From Dunaliella salina (taxonomy: Eukaryota > Chlorophyta > Chlorophyceae > Chlamydomonadales > Dunaliellaceae): DNA of 12,464 bases. Below are positions 1-8,250 of the stretch, one piece after another. Below the pieces are notes generated by a model that made no database searches, was not told where the DNA came from, and saw only the letters and a list, made by a program, of their open reading frames with translations. Each line of letters begins with the position of its first letter. Position 1 is the stretch's first letter. The translations under genes and the position numbers were made by a program. Where the stretch lies: assembly GCA_002284615.2 (NCBI GenBank), contig MU069596.1, positions 402,823 to 415,286 on the forward strand, in the 5' to 3' direction.

Positions 1-49
<49 letters not shown>
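1..49. repeat. (GT)n microsatellite at window edge
   Basis: An uninterrupted GT dinucleotide run opens the window and ends at gtgagggc. It probably lies in an intron of the same gene, by analogy with the GT run at 1536. Its true length is unknown because it is cut by the window edge. Confidence 0.95.
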
Positions 50-52
<3 letters not shown>

Positions 53-579
53 GCAGACTCAAAAGGGCTCAGGCTTAGCTTTTGGTTGTGGATGCCTTAT
101 CTACTAAGAAGGCTTCAAGTATTTTTGGCTCAGAGTCTAGGCAAAGTCAGGCTAAACATCAAAAATAGTATTGGCCTCTGTTAAGCAGCAGCAGCAGCAA
201 CAGCCTACGCGCTGGAGGCAGACTAGGTCTAGCTCGCTCAAGAGAAATACTGCGTTGATTGCGCTGGCCCTGATCTCCTGCAACCCTGGCCTTGCTAAGT
301 CAGCAGCCTGCATGCAGGAGGCGGTAACAATGCTGATCTTGATTACGATTATGAAATGATGTTGGTCCTGCAGCCCTGGCCTTCATCGAGCTGCGGCAGC
401 AGCCCGCACGTGCGGAAGGCCTTTATGGCGCTGGTCCTGATTTCCGCGTTTGTGATGCTGGTCCTGATTTTCCTGCAGCCCTGGCCTTAGTGCGCTGCGG
501 CAGCAGCCCGCATGCAGAAGATGTCTTAGGTGCTGATCCTGATTTTAGCGATCATCGTTCTGATCCTGACCTCCTGCAG
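50..579 (+). other. Noncoding stretch, probably intron 5' of the first supported exon
   Basis: No reading frame here continues into the coding blocks downstream. The first 220 bases are unique sequence with a short CAG tract near 185-199. From about 270 the region is occupied by an imperfect tandem array described separately. I read it as the end of an intron whose 5' part lies outside the window. Intergenic or 5' UTR sequence is not excluded. Confidence 0.45.
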
Positions 580-627
580 CCCTGGCCTCTTTTGAGCTGC
601 GGCAGCAGCCCGCGCGCGGAAGGTGGA
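271..627 (+). repeat. Minisatellite of about 90-105 bp, four copies, acceptor-like
   Basis: The core CCTGCAGCCCTGGCCT recurs with core starts near 278, 368, 473 and 574 (first copy CTGCAA). In copies two to four it is followed by a GCTGCGGCAGCAGCCCGC block. Upstream of the core, copies carry CTGATCCTGA-like stretches that could act as branch points. The last copy merges into the first stretch that looks coding, so the array may be made of duplicated intron end plus exon start. Confidence 0.7.
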
Positions 628-745
628 CGACCTAGCTTGTTAGTGAAAGCGCAGTGGGAAGAGCCTGGCAGCGGATTTGCTGACCGCAGCAGCAGCGCGG
701 GAGGTGTCCTGCAGGGCAAGCTGTCACAGAAGGACGGGATCAAGG
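580..745 (+). CDS. ATG2: Putative ATG2-like exon (weak)
   Basis: The proposed acceptor is CTCCTGCAG at 571-579 and the proposed donor is CAAGG|GTAAGG at 746. The frame is open and includes the block SLLVKAQWEEPGSGF, which has alternating hydrophobic residues like a strand of a repeating-beta-groove protein. Phase 1 at the donor would match an acceptor at 826. The exon sits right after a tandem array whose last copy supplies its start. I cannot align it confidently to ATG2. It could instead be non-coding, or continuous with the next segment, because 746-826 is also open. Confidence 0.38.
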
Positions 746-826
746 GTAAGGATCTCTTGCATGGCTCAGTCAGGCCAGTGGCAGCACAGAGGGACAAGCA
801 ATCCTCCACTTATCCCCAGCAGGCAG

Positions 827-993
827 GTAGCGGTGGTGCTGGCGTACCACAGCTGGGGTGCCGCTCCCATGTGGAACTGCTGCCGGTGGCAGTGTGGGTG
901 TGTGAGGCCTCTGTTGCGCGGGTGTCTGCTGCTCTGGAGCCCCTGGTACAGGCCTTGGGGTCAGGTGGGTCCGGCCAGGAGGAGACAGTGCAA
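827..993 (+). CDS. ATG2: ATG2-like exon with beta-groove strand block
   Basis: The block VELLPVAVWVCEASVARV, followed by a leucine-rich amphipathic stretch, has the polar-hydrophobic alternation and trailing short helix typical of ATG2/VPS13-type lipid-transfer repeats. The 3' end is a good donor, CAA|GTGAGT at 994, in phase 0. It matches the phase-0 acceptor of the next exon at 1228. The 5' boundary is uncertain: AG acceptors at 819, 822, 826 and 852 are all possible, and 826 matches the phase of the upstream segment. Function is assigned from the linkage and order of later blocks rather than from this exon alone. Confidence 0.55.
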
Positions 994-1023
994 GTGAGTG
1001 CCAGCAGGCCTGAACCTCCTTCT

Positions 1024-1067
<44 letters not shown>

Positions 1068-1227
1068 CAAGTCGGGCCAGTTCGGGCGTCTAGGTGGCAG
1101 CTCATGTGACTCTCTGCGGACCTGCACCTTAGGCGAAACGCGCAGTGAAGGGCATGCAGCGGGTGAGTCCAGGCGTCACCCACAACCAAGCTCTGCCAGC
1201 AGCGAGCTCACGCTCTCTGTGCCGCAG
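994..1227 (+). other. Intron (234 nt) containing a CAG tract
   Basis: It is bounded by GTGAGT at 994 and CTCTGTGCCGCAG ending at 1227, phase 0 on both sides. It contains (CAG)14 at 1024-1065. Its length is a multiple of three and the frame has no stop, so retention would add 78 residues with a Gln run. Confidence 0.55.
1024..1065 (+). repeat. (CAG)14 tract
   Basis: A perfect CAG trinucleotide run, probably intronic in the proposed model. If retained it reads as polyglutamine in the gene frame. Confidence 0.95.
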
Positions 1228-1329
1228 GCGTGTGTTGTTTTGATGGCTGCAGCGCCGAGCAAGCCACGGGGCGCGGCAGGGTCTGCAGGGGGAGAGCAAA
1301 AACCGCAGCAAGGAGGGCTGCATGGTCAG
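1228..1329 (+). CDS. ATG2: ATG2-like short exon
   Basis: The acceptor is TGTGCCGCAG|GCG and the donor is CAG|GTGGGC at 1330, both phase 0. The start of the exon, ACVVLMAAAPSKPRG, has the shape of the 'hydrophobic strand then Pro-rich turn' block that I recall following the preceding beta-groove strand in plant-type ATG2. The rest is a Gly/Gln-rich linker. The exon is only 34 codons. Identity rests on phase agreement and order, and I cannot test it by alignment. Confidence 0.5.
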
Positions 1330-1437
1330 GTGGGCATTGAGTCTCAGCAATGCGCATCGAGGTCGCAGCTAGAGCAGCAGGGGCTGCGATGTCCTGCTGG
1401 AGGCAACGGCCGCCACAGCAGCAGCAGCCCCCCGCAG
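1330..1437 (+). other. Intron (108 nt, stop-free, 3n)
   Basis: It is bounded by CAG|GTGGGC and CCCCCCGCAG, phase 0/0. It contains a short CAG tract before the acceptor. The frame stays open across it, so it could also be exon. Confidence 0.45.
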
Positions 1438-1535
1438 AGCGCAGTGTACATTGCCCTGGACCTCATGTGCGGCTCGCACCACCCGCACGTGTCGCTGCAG
1501 CGCATTCCACCCCACAGGGGCGTCCCCTTGCTGAG
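1438..1535 (+). CDS. ATG2: ATG2-like exon ending at a GT-microsatellite donor
   Basis: The segment begins with SAVYIALDLMCGSH, resembling the 'xFIALD' type block of plant ATG2 as I recall it, and ends with CCACAGGGGCGTCCCCTTGC followed by TGAG|GTGTGT. The donor is at 1536 in phase 2, and the next proposed exon at 3282 starts in phase 2, giving Arg then VKSGE. The donor is the first unit of a long (GT)n run. The same open frame continues through the run as Cys-Val repeats, which I regard as intron read-through. Confidence 0.58.
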
Positions 1536-1542
1536 GTGTGTG

Positions 1543-1633
<91 letters not shown>
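1536..1633 (+). repeat. (GT)n microsatellite starting at a splice donor
   Basis: About 98 bases of GT with a single TTTG interruption near 1557. The first GT is the proposed 5' splice site (GAG|GTGTGT). Confidence 0.9.
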
Positions 1634-1634
<1 letters not shown>

Positions 1635-3281
1635 AAACACTACGTTACAGTGGCATACTCAGCATGCTTTCCCCAGAGCAAAATCTTTGTTTCAACTCCT
1701 CAAGAAGAAATTAGAACAAAGATTGACTCCTGAATGCAAGGGCTGCTCATACATTTTCAGTTGCCCCCATCCAAACAAATTGTATTCTGCTTGGGTTGAA
1801 TGGATTCCAGCTTCCCCCATCACAAGATTTGTATTCTGCCAAGGAAAGCACCCTGACATTGCATTGCACTGCCCTCTTCCTTTGGCCACTTTGACACCAG
1901 CAAATTTGGGCGAAAATTCAACCTTGGTCCGTCATCCGACGTGTTTGCGTTGCTGGGTGGGACAACTAGATTACTACAAAAAAATGGGGTGTCAAGTTCT
2001 GAAAATGTTTTCATCCAATCTCCCTTCTGTTTGTATGTTCCAGATGGTCAGAATGAACCTCACAATTTCTGTGCAGTTTCAGCCAAATCCAATTCCACAA
2101 CTCCAAAATACAAAAACAAGATAGTTGTAGAAAGCTTACCAAAGGGTTGCTGAGGTCTTTCAAAAAAAAGCCTTGCGAGGTTTTCCTTTCTCAGGATGTG
2201 TGCTTCGCATGCAGATCCAGCATGATTGAATTCCTCCAAGTGTTAATGCGGCTCGTTTTGCTCATATTACCAATGGTTAGGATCTGGAAATATCTGGAAA
2301 AACTTGCAGGGAATGTCTTTGCTGATGAGCTCCCAGCTGCCAATGTTGCTGACAACATAGAGTTGCATGAGGCATATGCATTTCATCCCGAAAATCCCAA
2401 ATACTGGTGCGGATGGCTGCATGTACAGTGTACATCGTACGCCAACTATTTGTGTTAGAAATTGCGTGACAGTGGATAACACTTATTTCATCACTTCTGA
2501 AGTGTGTGAGCCAAGATGGTGAACCCAAAGCGTCGAGAGGCTGAGACATTCCCTGGATCCCAATCCCTCTCAGGATGAGGGGCAGGAGCAGTGTGTGCAG
2601 CTGAATTTAAAATGACATTTTTTTAACAGCGTATCCCCTTCATGAGAGCAAACATGTTTCCTCATGAGAGCATCAAGGCCATGTGTTCCTTGCAGGATTT
2701 AGGTACTGTATTCAGCCTGAACAGGCAATTTTAGCTTTTCAAGTATCCTTGGGCATAGCTTTCATGTTTCTGGGCTTTGAGGGGCTGATTGCCCTTGCTG
2801 GAACATACAAGGGGCCCAAAAATAAATGCTGATGGTGGTCTGGGTTCAAAAAGGGTTCATAAAGGAATTCAATTTAAAGAGGTTCAGGATTTCATTTATG
2901 TATGTTGTGTGGTGATTGCGGCAAGGGGTCAGGTCCTGAATCTAAATCCACTGTAGACTTGCCTAACAGCGTTTCAGACTCAAATGGAGTACTTTGCTGA
3001 AGCACATGTTATTAGACTTAAGAACGTGGCCTTTGCCTGCCCCAGTGATTCCTTAAGAATATTTGCAGCAACCACTTGCCTGTGTCTTTGTCACTTTGTT
3101 TTTTTTATGTAAACTTGCTGTAAAATGCATGTCAACTGCCACCCTTCTTGGACTTCATGGCCTGGCATGCTTGGACTAACATCCATTCTTGTCATACGTG
3201 TAAATTCTTGCAATCCCCTCGTGTTTGTTTTTAACAATGTGATAGTGCAGCCACACACATCTTCAGCTTTTGTCCTTGCAG
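1536..3281 (+). other. Long intron (1746 nt), AT-richer, no gene seen
   Basis: After the GT run the sequence is clearly less GC-rich than the exons and has stops in all frames. It holds an imperfect direct repeat of roughly 40 bp (about 1758-1795 and 1808-1845, both with GTATTCTGC) and a CATGAGAGCA pair near 2641-2675. A TGTAA motif at 3118 resembles an algal polyadenylation signal, but coding resumes in phase at 3282. It ends in TTTTGTCCTTGCAG. No transposase or reverse-transcriptase motif is visible. An inserted degenerate element remains possible. Confidence 0.6.
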
Positions 3282-3731
3282 GGTCAAGTCCGGGGAGGCA
3301 TCTGGAGTAGCTCCCTTACACACACCAGGCCCCATCCCTGAGGACAAGGCCACAAGCGGCCGTGAAGGGCCCATACGCCTGGAAATTGCAGCTGCGCAAT
3401 TGCAAGTCCATTTGATACACAGCAGCATTTTCGCCCCTGCTTTGCCTCAGAAGGACATTCAGCAGCAGCAGCAGCAGCAACCACAGCAGCATGCATCACC
3501 AGCTCATGGTCACTCCTCTGCCCTCCCCTTCCCATCCCCTCCCAGCCACCACCACCACCACCACCACAACCCACGCAGCAACGTCTGCAGTCGCCGAATG
3601 CTGAGGCGCGCGATGCTCTTCGAGCTGCGGCCAAGTCCACAAGTGGCGCCCCCCAAGGATTCTTCAGGCCATGCACCAGCAGGTGCAGGTCAAAGAGATA
3701 GGGGTGCAGGGCCAGACGATGTGCCGGGCGG
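3282..3731 (+). CDS. ATG2: ATG2-like exon with polyQ and polyHis linkers
   Basis: The acceptor TTTTGTCCTTGCAG and the donor GG|GTGAGT at 3732 are both strong. Phases are 2 at both ends and match the neighbours. The block PIRLEIAAAQLQVHLIHSS (3381-3437) is a typical pair of amphipathic beta strands for a bridge-type lipid-transfer protein. It is followed by a Gln run (from 3461), a His run coded by CAC repeats (about 3549-3567) and a Pro/Gly-rich tail. The disordered part would loop out from the groove. The basic block around RRMLRRAMLFELRPSP is of unclear role; the +1 frame there is also briefly open, so a missed small intron is possible. Confidence 0.66.
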
Positions 3732-4528
3732 GTGAGTGACAAGAGCCAAAAGCAGTTTCTTGGGAGGGCTTGCTGATGAAGGGAAAGGAGATGTGCCTGA
3801 CAGGAGGTTCAAGGAGCCTGAAACTTAGGATTGAGCGGACGGGATGATGATAGGCTTGTCTCAGCTGCTGAGAAGGAAGGTTTGCACAGCCAGAGACGAC
3901 AAGCTGATCAAGGACCATGGCAGCAAGGTTCTAGGGCCTGAAGCTGAGGTGTAAGGGGATGAAGTAAAAAAGAGGATGCACAAAGTGCTTGACAGGGAGC
4001 TTTTTGCACACAATTGACAATAGAATTTGAGGGTACACAATGGCCAGACGAATCCCCTATGCAGCAGGAGGCCTCCTTATTGCTGTAAAGTCTGCCATGC
4101 AGGCAATTTGTTTGAAGAGCACAAAATTGTGAAGATACTGATTCTAGTGTAGGTTTTGAGGGTCTGTTGGTGGGGCCCCTGCTAGCTTGCTAGGTAGGCG
4201 GCCTTCCCTCAATGCACGTGGCCTCTGGGCTGCATAGACTTTTCTTTTTCTCTATTTTTGTGGAAGATGCAGCTGGCATGTGATTCCCCAGGGCCACGTA
4301 CTGTGTGGGTGCCCTCACAGGCAATCCGATTGGCCAGCATTGCTGAGTTTAATTGTTGTGGGCCAGGTGTTGCGCCTGGTGTCTCTAAAAAGTAAGGTCC
4401 TTGTGCACAAGGCACAGCGCAAACATCAGGGACCTCATCTGTGTCCACTTCATTGCTAGCTTGTCTCCCCTGTTAACTCACCATGGCTCGGGAACAGACT
4501 TGCTCCTTGTTGCTTCATGCACTCTCAG
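3732..4528 (+). other. Intron (797 nt), no gene seen
   Basis: It is bounded by GTGAGTGACAAG and CATGCACTCTCAG, phase 2/2. Its length is not a multiple of three, and the downstream exon is open only when it is removed. It holds unique sequence with scattered CCTGA/GGCCTGAAG words and no clear repeat array. Confidence 0.65.
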
Positions 4529-4990
4529 GTGCGGCGTGTTCTTAGTGTTCTCCCAGCAAAGTAGTGATGCCGGCTCAGCCACTGGCTCTGCCGCCCACCA
4601 TGCTCCCTCTCCATCACTGACCAGCCTCTCTGCCCAAGACAGCCAACACGGCAGCAAGGTAGAGGGGGGGCGCCATGGGCACCGTAGCACAGCAGGTAGA
4701 GCATCGGGCGGGGTGGAGCAGCCGGTTTGGAGCACCGGGGTTGGAGCAGCAGGTGCAGCAGCCGGAGTGGAGGGTGGTGGGAATGTGTGTGGAGGGGTTC
4801 GTTCTGTGGGCAGCAATGAAGCGACATTGGAGGAGCAAGTGTGGCAGTTCTGCCGTGACCATGCGCGCGATCAGTGGGCAGAAGGTGGAGAGGCAGAGGA
4901 GGATGGGGGCGTGGGGGTGGGGGTTTGGGGGGCTGGAAAGAGCCTGGAGGGGCGCAGTGCTGAGGAGCGGCTGCAGGAGCAGTGCATGAG
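4529..4990 (+). CDS. ATG2: ATG2-like exon with conserved helical block before a beta-groove strand
   Basis: The exon starts with strand-like CGVFLVFSQQSSD, then a Ser/Ala and Gly/Val-rich linker. The charged helical block NEATLEEQVWQFCRDHARDQW (about 4814-4876) is followed by an acidic Gly-rich segment and EERLQEQCM. The pattern of a W-containing charged helix, an acidic linker and a helix just before a 'VHLPS' strand is what I recall in plant-type ATG2. The donor is ATGAG|GTGAGG at 4991, phase 2, joining to the exon at 6932 to give Arg-Cys-Ala-Asp. A tRNA A-box-like word lies within the linker. Confidence 0.68.
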
Positions 4991-4996
4991 GTGAGG

Positions 4997-4997
<1 letters not shown>

Positions 4998-5033
<36 letters not shown>

Positions 5034-5124
5034 ATGGTGATGGTGATGATGGTGATGATGATGATGATGATGATGATGACGATGATGATAATGATGATGA
5101 CAATGATGACGATGACGACGACGT

Positions 5125-5156
<32 letters not shown>

Positions 5157-5285
5157 GTGAGGACTGTAGCTGCAATTCTACTGCTGCTACGGCTGAGGCT
5201 GATGCTGATGCTCCCATGGCTGCTGACAAGTCCACCTGCTGTTGCTGACGCTGATGATAAGGATGACGACGATGATGATGACGAC

Positions 5286-5323
<38 letters not shown>

Positions 5324-5601
5324 CGATGATGACCACAATGATGATGATGCTGGTGATGATGATATGATGGTGATATGATGACGGTGAGGACTCCAGCTGC
5401 AATTCTACTGCTGCTGCGGGCTGAGGACTCCAGCTGCAATTCTACTGCTGCAATTCTACTGCTAAGGACTCCAGCTGCAATTCTACTGCGGTGAGGACTC
5501 CAGCTGCAATTCTACTGCTGCTACGGCTGAGGCTGATGCTGATGCTCCCATGGCTGCTGACAAGTCCACCTGCTGTTGCTGACGCTGATGATGAGGATGA
5601 C

Positions 5602-5663
<62 letters not shown>

Positions 5664-5750
5664 GGTCCCCTTGCTGCTATTGCTTCTGCTGCTGTGGCTG
5701 ATGCTGATGCTGATGTCACTGCTGCTGCTGCTGCTGCTGCTGCTGCAGCT
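4998..5750 (+). repeat. CTG and GAT/GAC trinucleotide repeat cluster
   Basis: CTG runs occur at about 4998-5033, 5631-5661 and 5718-5744. ATG/GAC-type runs occur at about 5034-5158, 5250-5385 and 5582-5630. The runs are interrupted by the duplicated unique segments described separately. The GAT runs give spurious polyAsp, polyMet or polyIle/His frames. Confidence 0.9.
5157..5616 (+). repeat. 126-bp direct duplication plus short donor-like copies
   Basis: The segment 5157-5282 recurs at 5491-5616, offset 334, with only a few differences. Its first part, GTGAGGACTCCAGCTGCAAT and the following TCTACTGC, also occurs in shorter copies starting at 5384 and, with a changed start, near 5421 and 5462. 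Each full copy begins with GTGAGGACT, the same word that begins the intron at 4991. Confidence 0.88.
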
Positions 5751-5973
5751 AATCATGATGATGGTGCAGCATGGAGAACTGCATTGATGGGGATTCTTTG
5801 CAAAATGGTGACCACTCACATGGAGGAGTCTGGCAGAGCAGGCTCTCTGTTTACAAGTACAGACGTTGAATGGTTGTAAGATTGTGAATTGAGGCTGGCA
5901 GCAGGCAGGATTTCACACTGGGACGGGGGGGGCCTGACTGACGGATGTGGATCTGGAGAGCGTGCGGGATTTG

Positions 5974-6205
5974 TGCTTGCTGCTGCACCAAGGCAGCTAG
6001 CTGGTCCCTCTGCCACCATGACAATAGAGAGACAGTGTGCCTTTGTGCCTCTGTGCTTGCTGTTGGAATTAGGCAGCTAGCTGGTCCCTCTGCCTCCAAG
6101 ACAAAAGACAGTTTGCCTTTGTGCCTGTGTGCTTGCTGCTGCACCTAGGCCGCTAGCTGGCCCCTCTGCCTCCATGGCAAAAGAGAGGCATGCCTCTGTC
6201 AATCT
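5974..6205 (+). repeat. 76-80 bp minisatellite, three copies
   Basis: The unit begins TGCTTGCTGCTGCACC and continues with GCAGCTAGCTGGTCCCTCTG. Copies start near 5974, 6054 and 6130. It is intronic and its role is unknown. Two copies contain CACCWAGGC, a weak acceptor-like word. Confidence 0.85.
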
Positions 6206-6390
6206 TGGAATTAGAAGGGAAGCTACATGGCCGCTGCAGATGAGGCTTGTCCAACTGGCTTGCACATGACAGTCACATAGGCTACCGAGCAAGCAAAGCC
6301 TTCTCCACTTCTCTCTGCCCCATTTTTTCTTTGCTGATCAGGCTGATCTTTGCTCCCTTTTGTTTGGTGGCCTTGTGTCTCGCTCCTGGC

Positions 6391-6960
6391 TGCAGGCGTG
6401 CCGATGCGAGCCTGGATGTGCACCTCCTGGCTGCCCACCAAACAGAGCCATTTTTGCCGACCCCATATCTCGCTCTAGACTGCAGGCGTGCTGATGCAAA
6501 CCCAGATGTTCACCTCCTGGCTGCCCATCAAGCAAAGCCTGTGCTGGTGCCCTCTTCTTTGCCGACCCTGTGTCTCGCTCCTGGCTCTAAGTGTGCTGAT
6601 GCAAGCCCAGGTATGCACCTCCTGGCTTCCAACCAAGCAAAGCCTTTTCCCCACTTCCCCTTCCTTTGCTGACTTTGTTATGTCTTGCTCCCGGCTGCAG
6701 GCGTGCTGATGCAAGCCCAGGTGTGCACCTCCTGGCTTCCAACCAAGCAAAGCCTTTTCCCCACTTCCCCTTTCTTTGCTGACTTGTCATGCCTCGCTCC
6801 TGGCTGCATGTGTGCATATGCAAGCCCAGGTGTGCACCTCCTGGCTTCCAACCAAGCAAAGCCTTTTTCTTTGCTGGCTTCCACTTCCCCTTCCTTTGCT
6901 GACTTTGTCATGTCTCGCTGCCCGGCTGCAGGTGTGCTGATGCTAGCCTGGCTGTGCACC
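6391..6960 (+). repeat. Acceptor-junction minisatellite, six copies of 90-122 bp
   Basis: Copies begin with CTGCAG-like words near 6391, 6481, 6586, 6696, 6805 and 6927. Each continues with GTGCTGATGCAAGCC and a GTGCACCTCCTGGCT-like stretch. All six resemble the first bases of the real exon at 6932. Between copies lie a TTTTCCCCACTTCC pyrimidine stretch, a TTTGCTGAC branch-point-like word and CTCGCTCCTGG. Copies 1, 2, 4 and 6 keep CAG; copy 3 reads CTAAG and copy 5 reads GCATG. Confidence 0.88.
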
Positions 6961-7049
6961 TGCCTTCTGCGCACCTCCACTTGGGCCCCAACCAGCTGGA
7001 TGCAGTGCATGCTCTCATGAGCTCACAGCTGGCCTCCTGGTTCACACCC

Positions 7050-7091
<42 letters not shown>

Positions 7092-7386
7092 GGTAGCAGT
7101 ACCCCAAGCAGCAACAGAGGCGCTGTCAGCTCTGGCAGAGAGAGTAGCAGACAGAGTGGCAGCCATTGCGCCGTTGCCACCAGCTCTGAGGCCAAGAGGG
7201 CGGGCGACAGAGCGTTGGCGTGCGACAACAGCTGGAGCAGACGCGATGGCTGCGGTTTCAGCGTGCATGTGGCCGCCAGGCTGGCAGTGACGCTCCAGCC
7301 TCAGCTCCTCCCTGGCACACACATGTTGAGTGCAGCTGCAAGCTCTGCACCCCAAAACATGCAGCAGCAGCAGCAGCAGAAGGAGG
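6932..7386 (+). CDS. ATG2: ATG2-like exon: 'VHLPS' strand block plus polySer linker
   Basis: The exon opens CADASLAVHLPSAHLHLGPN and continues as a helix through LDAVHALMSSQLASW. This is the beta-strand pair and short helix I recall from the middle of plant-type ATG2. A polySer run follows (AGC frame of a CAG tract, about 7052-7090), then a basic Ser/Arg linker, another strand block FSVHVAARLAVTLQPQ (7258-7305), and a Gln run before the donor GAGG|GTACGT at 7387. The splice from 4990 supplies the first codon (Arg). The GTG at 6954 is internal and not a start. Confidence 0.75.
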
Positions 7387-7500
7387 GTACGTATGCCTTG
7401 CCTGCTTCTCCTAGCTTCTGCAGACCGCCTTTGCAGCCCAGCCAAAGTGCCACCTGCGTACCTACAAACAGCCCCGTCCCTTTCTCCACCCAGCAAACAG
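7387..7500 (+). other. Intron (114 nt, 3n, stop-free)
   Basis: The donor GTACGT is strong. The acceptor at CAAACAG (7500) keeps phase 1/1 and leads into PAAFELTSGDLRMF. The stronger-looking CCACCCAG at 7493 would give an early stop. Because the frame is open throughout, retention cannot be ruled out. Confidence 0.5.
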
Positions 7501-7756
7501 CACCCGCCGCGTTTGAGCTCACATCTGGAGACCTGCGGATGTTCCATGCATCCGGCATCAGGTGCAGGAGCAGTAGCCAGGATAGCGGAGCTGAGGGCTC
7601 AATGATGCTATTTGTTCGAGCGCGTGAGGTCGCGCTGTTCCAGCTGCCGCCAGCATTCTTGCGCAAAGCCGCCAGCGCGGCTCATAGCGCTGCTGTAAGG
7701 GCTCGGCCAGCATCCCTTCACACAGCCTCAGCCCAGGCAACACAGGGAAATCCTCT

Positions 7757-7821
<65 letters not shown>

Positions 7822-8213
7822 GTGCGCACGACGCCTGTGCTCCCACAATACCACACGCCCCAGCTGCTGCTGACAGTGTTCCCGCTGTAGTTGGTGGCGG
7901 TGCTGCTGCTGCTGGCGGAGCTCCTGGGCTGGCTTACCTGGCAGCTCGAAGAGCCGCAGATGCGGAGCGCGCAAGCACACCGCACCGCCCTCCCAATCCT
8001 GCATCAACTTCCCCTCACACCCTGGTCCCTCCTGATGCTACCCATTCACAAGCTCCCTCCCGAGGAGGTGTGTGGATGGCGCCTTGGCTGGCGCCCTATG
8101 AGGGGCCCCTGTGCCTGCTTTACTGCCCCGGCCGCTCAGAGCAGCTTTTGGATGCTCTGCCATGCATGGACATGTGCATGGTGCGCAAGCCGCGATGTCC
8201 GACCTCTGAGTAT

Positions 8214-8250
<37 letters not shown>

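Larger units (their letters stand above)
4991..6931 (+). other. Repeat-filled intron (1941 nt)
   Basis: It runs from GTGAGGACTGCTG to GCCCGGCTGCAG, phase 2/2. Nearly all of it is repetitive: CTG and GAT trinucleotide tracts, a 126-bp duplication, repeated donor-like GTGAGGACT words, a 76-80 bp minisatellite and a six-copy acceptor-junction minisatellite. Open frames inside (runs of Asp, Met, Ser, Ile, His or Leu) are products of the repeats. Confidence 0.75.

Noticed and set aside
490..2124. A single 544-codon open frame
   Set aside because: It reads through the (GT)n run as Cys-Val repeats and on into AT-rich sequence with no protein-like character. Only parts of it up to 1535 fit exons.
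3113..3125. TGTAA algal polyadenylation signal ending a gene
   Set aside because: A phase-matched, strand-patterned exon follows at 3282 after a strong acceptor. The motif is short and expected by chance in AT-rich intron sequence.
4675..4760. tRNA-like or SINE-head sequence
   Set aside because: TAGCACAGCAGG at 4687-4698 fits a pol III A box and a GGTTTGGAG word lies downstream, but the spacing is short, no acceptor stem closes and the region is an open part of a supported exon.
4982..5378. Plus-strand polyAsp or polyMet open frames
   Set aside because: They are a pure product of the GAT repeat in different registers inside a proposed intron.
4525..5439. Minus-strand open frame rich in His, Ser and Ala
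   Set aside because: It is produced by antisense reading of the GAT and CTG tracts and of the exon at 4529-4990. It has no domain pattern.
6391..6931. CRISPR-like array
   Set aside because: Repeats diverge, spacers are not unique and of uneven length, and the context is a eukaryotic intron.
6954..6956. Start of a separate 890-codon gene
   Set aside because: The codon is GTG, the frame continues upstream to a phase-matched acceptor at 6931, and the protein block begins before it.
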